DNA of 43,254 nucleotides from Spirosoma fluviale (GTDB lineage: Bacteria > Bacteroidota > Bacteroidia > Cytophagales > Cyclobacteriaceae). Position numbers and translations under genes: made by a program. Where the stretch lies: positions 1-43,254 of the forward strand of contig CAMDLI010000008.1 in assembly GCA_945901615.1 (NCBI GenBank). Direction: 5' to 3'. The notes beneath the pieces were generated by a model. It had not been told where the DNA came from, did no database searches, and saw only the letters and a list, made by a program, of their open reading frames with translations. Below, piece by piece: positions 40,972-43,254 of this stretch. The stretch's first letter is position 1; the number at the start of each line of letters is the position of its first letter.

Positions 40972-43254
40972 TTATGCAAATGTTCGTTCTTGTTGTTCAG
41001 ATTTTTTTGCCAATACCGCTTTGTAGTCTCTTGGCATCACTTTGATAAACTTGGTTTTGGTGAGTTCCCAATTATCCAAGTAGGCTTGAGCCAAGGCACT
41101 TCGAGTAAATGCCAGATGCCTCTTTAGGTAGCTGTATAGCGTATCAAAATCATGTTCATCCAAAGGATCTAGATCTACCAATTCCCGATTGATTTCGCCT
41201 TGGTATTCCTGCAGGATATAGGCGATTCCACCGCTCATTCCCGCTCCAAAATTTCTACCGATTTCACCAAGGTTGACGAGCAGTCCCCCTGTCATGTATT
41301 CGCATCCATGGTCACCAATCCCTTCAATTACGGCTTTGACACCTGAGTTACGCACGCAAAAGCGCTCTCCACCTTTGCCATTGATAAAGGCTTCCCCTGA
41401 GGTGGCACCATAGAAGGCCACATTCCCAATTAGGATATTTTCTTCGGCTTTGAACCGGGCATTTCTGCTCGGGTAAATGATCAACCTACCTCCAGATAAG
41501 CCTTTTCCAAAGTAATCATTCGCTTCACCCTCTAGCTCAAAGTTTACCCCTCGGGCGAGAAATCCACCAAAAGTCTGTCCAGCCGAACCACTGAAGGTGA
41601 GGTGGATGCTGTCTTCGGGAAGGCCAACGCTTCCGTAGATTTTGGAGATCTCATTCGAGAGCATGGCTCCTACGGATCGGTCGGTATTCTTGATATCAAA
41701 GTGTCCCTGGATTGGGATGGCTTGTTCCAAGGCAGGAGTTGCTTTAGCGATTAATTTTCGGTCTAGCACATCGTCCAAGGAAACCTCTTGGTCGATTTGC
41801 TTGTAAATCCCCACATGACTTGGCACTTCTACTTTATGGAATATTGGCGAAAGGTCCAACTTATCCCATTTCCAGTGTTTGAGATGGGTGCTGGCTTGCA
41901 AGACTTGGCTTTGGCCTACCATCTCATCGATGGTGCGGAAGCCAAGGGAGGCCATGATCTCCCGAAGGTCTTGCACGATAAATTTGAAGTAGTTGACGAC
42001 ATGGTCGGGGTCGCCTGTGAATAGTTTTCTCAGCTCTGGATCTTGAGTTGCGATACCAACAGGGCAGGTGTTCAGGTGGCACTTGCGCATCATGATGCAT
42101 CCTTCGGCTACAAGCGCTCCAGTAGCAATGCCCCATTCTTCAGCACCCAAGAGCGTAGCAATGGCAAGGTCTCTACCTGTTCGCAGTTGCCCATCTGTTT
42201 GCAGTACCACGCGACTCCGTAGGTTATTTTTGACTAGGGTTTGGTGTGCCTCAGAGAGCCCAAGTTCCCAAGGAAGTCCAGCATGACGAATCGAGCTCAA
42301 GGGTGATGCTCCCGTACCGCCATCTGCTCCAGAAATCAGGATTACATCTGTCATGGCTTTGGCTACGCCAGCAGCGACGGTGCCTACTCCTGCTTGGGAA
42401 ACTAATTTTACATTGATTCGAGCAGTTCGATTTGCATTTTTTAGATCGTAAATCAACTGTGCCAAATCCTCAATAGAGTAAATATCATGGTGTGGAGGCG
42501 GGGAAATTAAGCCTACTCCTGGAGTGGCATGGCGTACACGGCCAATCCAGTCGTCCACTTTATGTCCCGGAAGTTGCCCTCCTTCTCCAGGCTTTGCGCC
42601 TTGTGCCATCTTAATTTGAAGTTCGGCGGCATGCGTCAAGTAATGGGAAGTCACTCCAAAGCGGCCGGATGCTACCTGCTTGATTGCAGATCGTTCCCAA
42701 TCTCCGTTTGCCTTTTTTTCATAGCGCTGCTCATCTTCTCCACCTTCACCCGAGTTACTTTTGGCCCCGATTCGGTTCATGGCAATTGCCAGGGTGGTAT
42801 GCGCTTCGTGGGAGATGGAACCAAAGGACATCGCTCCTGTAGCGAAGCGCTTCATGATTTTTTCTACGGGCTCCACTTCCTCTAGAGGAATGGATATTTG
42901 CTTTTTAAATTCAAACAAGCCCCTCAATGTCATTGCATCATGGCTTTGCTCGTTAATTTTTGAGGCAAATTTTTGATACAGCGCATAATCCCCCATTCGG
43001 GTAGCTTTTTGGAGTAGGTGAATGGTTTCTGGATTAAACAGGTGTTTTTCTCCCCTTCTTTTCCACTGGTAAACACCCCCTGTTTCCAACACGCCTTCAA
43101 GGGTAAGGTAAGCTGCACGGTGGCGAATCAATACCTCTTCCGCTAGTTCATCGAAGGAAATTCCACTAATTCGGGAGGTGGTGCCTTTGAAGCAGCGATC
43201 CATCACCTCAGGACCTAGCCCTATGGCTTCAAAAATCTGTGCGCCCTGGTACGA
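40972..43254 (-). CDS. gltB: glutamate synthase large subunit, C-terminal part
   Basis: The frame is open to the right edge, so the N-terminal amidotransferase region is outside the window. The visible 760 residues include the end of the central domain ([17 protein letters not shown] at the edge), the FMN-binding TIM barrel ([40 protein letters not shown]), the 3Fe-4S cysteines in [11 protein letters not shown], and the C-terminal GXGXG beta-helix domain ([15 protein letters not shown] through [20 protein letters not shown]). With gltD it makes glutamate from glutamine and 2-oxoglutarate. Confidence 0.95.
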   Translation of the reverse strand, partial: SYQGAQIFEAIGLGPEVMDRCFKGTTSRISGISFDELAEEVLIRHRAAYLTLEGVLETGGVYQWKRRGEKHLFNPETIHLLQKATRMGDYALYQKFASKINEQSHDAMTLRGLFEFKKQISIPLEEVEPVEKIMKRFATGAMSFGSISHEAHTTLAIAMNRIGAKSNSGEGGEDEQRYEKKANGDWERSAIKQVASGRFGVTSHYLTHAAELQIKMAQGAKPGEGGQLPGHKVDDWIGRVRHATPGVGLISPPPHHDIYSIEDLAQLIYDLKNANRTARINVKLVSQAGVGTVAAGVAKAMTDVILISGADGGTGASPLSSIRHAGLPWELGLSEAHQTLVKNNLRSRVVLQTDGQLRTGRDLAIATLLGAEEWGIATGALVAEGCIMMRKCHLNTCPVGIATQDPELRKLFTGDPDHVVNYFKFIVQDLREIMASLGFRTIDEMVGQSQVLQASTHLKHWKWDKLDLSPIFHKVEVPSHVGIYKQIDQEVSLDDVLDRKLIAKATPALEQAIPIQGHFDIKNTDRSVGAMLSNEISKIYGSVGLPEDSIHLTFSGSAGQTFGGFLARGVNFELEGEANDYFGKGLSGGRLIIYPSRNARFKAEENILIGNVAFYGATSGEAFINGKGGERFCVRNSGVKAVIEGIGDHGCEYMTGGLLVNLGEIGRNFGAGMSGGIAYILQEYQGEINRELVDLDPLDEHDFDTLYSYLKRHLAFTRSALAQAYLDNWELTKTKFIKVMPRDYKAVLAKKSEQQERTFA

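Noticed and set aside
1-43254. Mobile elements, prophage, CRISPR array, rRNA or tRNA genes, defence islands
   Set aside because: I looked for transposase, integrase, repeat-spacer and cloverleaf patterns on both strands and saw none; all long frames fit housekeeping or envelope functions.

Overview
The window looks like chromosomal DNA of a Bacteroidota bacterium, most likely order Cytophagales, family Cyclobacteriaceae (an Algoriphagus-like genome). This rests on gene content and style: lipoproteins with Bacteroidota lipoboxes, a TonB-dependent-receptor-like outer-membrane beta-barrel with a carboxypeptidase-regulatory domain, a LolC/E-type permease, a CrtD-like carotenoid desaturase, several GTG/TTG starts without Shine-Dalgarno sequences, and TAnnTTTG-type -7 promoter elements. 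No insertion sequence, prophage, CRISPR array, tRNA or rRNA was seen. Apart from one gene remnant and the origin-like region, it reads as ordinary dense core genome.

Layout. 1-2.3 kb: end of rsmI and suhB, facing an AEC-family permease. 2.4-3.0 kb: two small unknown genes sharing a TTAA stop. 3.1-5.8 kb: glyA-tatC-rpiB operon with its own promoter and terminator. 6.0-9.0 kb, minus strand: a membrane protein and a secreted subtilase. 9.1-13.8 kb: rbfA with a LolE-like permease, a SolA-like oxidase and an ABC exporter. 13.8-17.5 kb: a methyltransferase divergent from a polysaccharide-initiating sugar transferase operon. 17.6-19.1 kb: carotenoid desaturase. 19.1-22.9 kb: ndk, an NrnA-type DHH phosphoesterase and three tandem FKBP lipoproteins. 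23.1-27.9 kb: an AlaDH/PNT-saccharopine dehydrogenase-like enzyme, deoC, an NptA-type Na/Pi symporter back-to-back with a very divergent PiT-like protein, and tadA. 28.0-34.8 kb: Mn-type superoxide dismutase, the outer-membrane beta-barrel, TatD-tcdA, a MaoC dehydratase, a methyltransferase and mtgA. 35.2-43.3 kb: a chloride-channel remnant, an M28 peptidase, a secreted unknown, yjjX-yebC, an LTxxQ periplasmic protein and gltD-gltB (gltB runs off the right end).

The most notable stretch is the only long gene-free gap, 34.81-35.24 kb. It holds the mtgA terminator, a compact row of three small hairpins, and then an AT-rich segment with three perfect DnaA boxes (TTATCCACA) plus one box with a single mismatch. 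Two boxes point right and two point left around a very AT-rich core. This is the signature of a replication origin (oriC), or at least a strong DnaA-binding locus. The surrounding genes mostly point towards it, which is unusual for an origin and must be reconciled by whole-genome GC skew. Other points of interest are the PiT-like protein that keeps both halves of the PiT signature but not its histidines, the FKBP triplet whose first member has a decayed extra domain, the repeated use of a shared TTAA at convergent gene ends, and a perfect inverted repeat in front of the sugar transferase operon.
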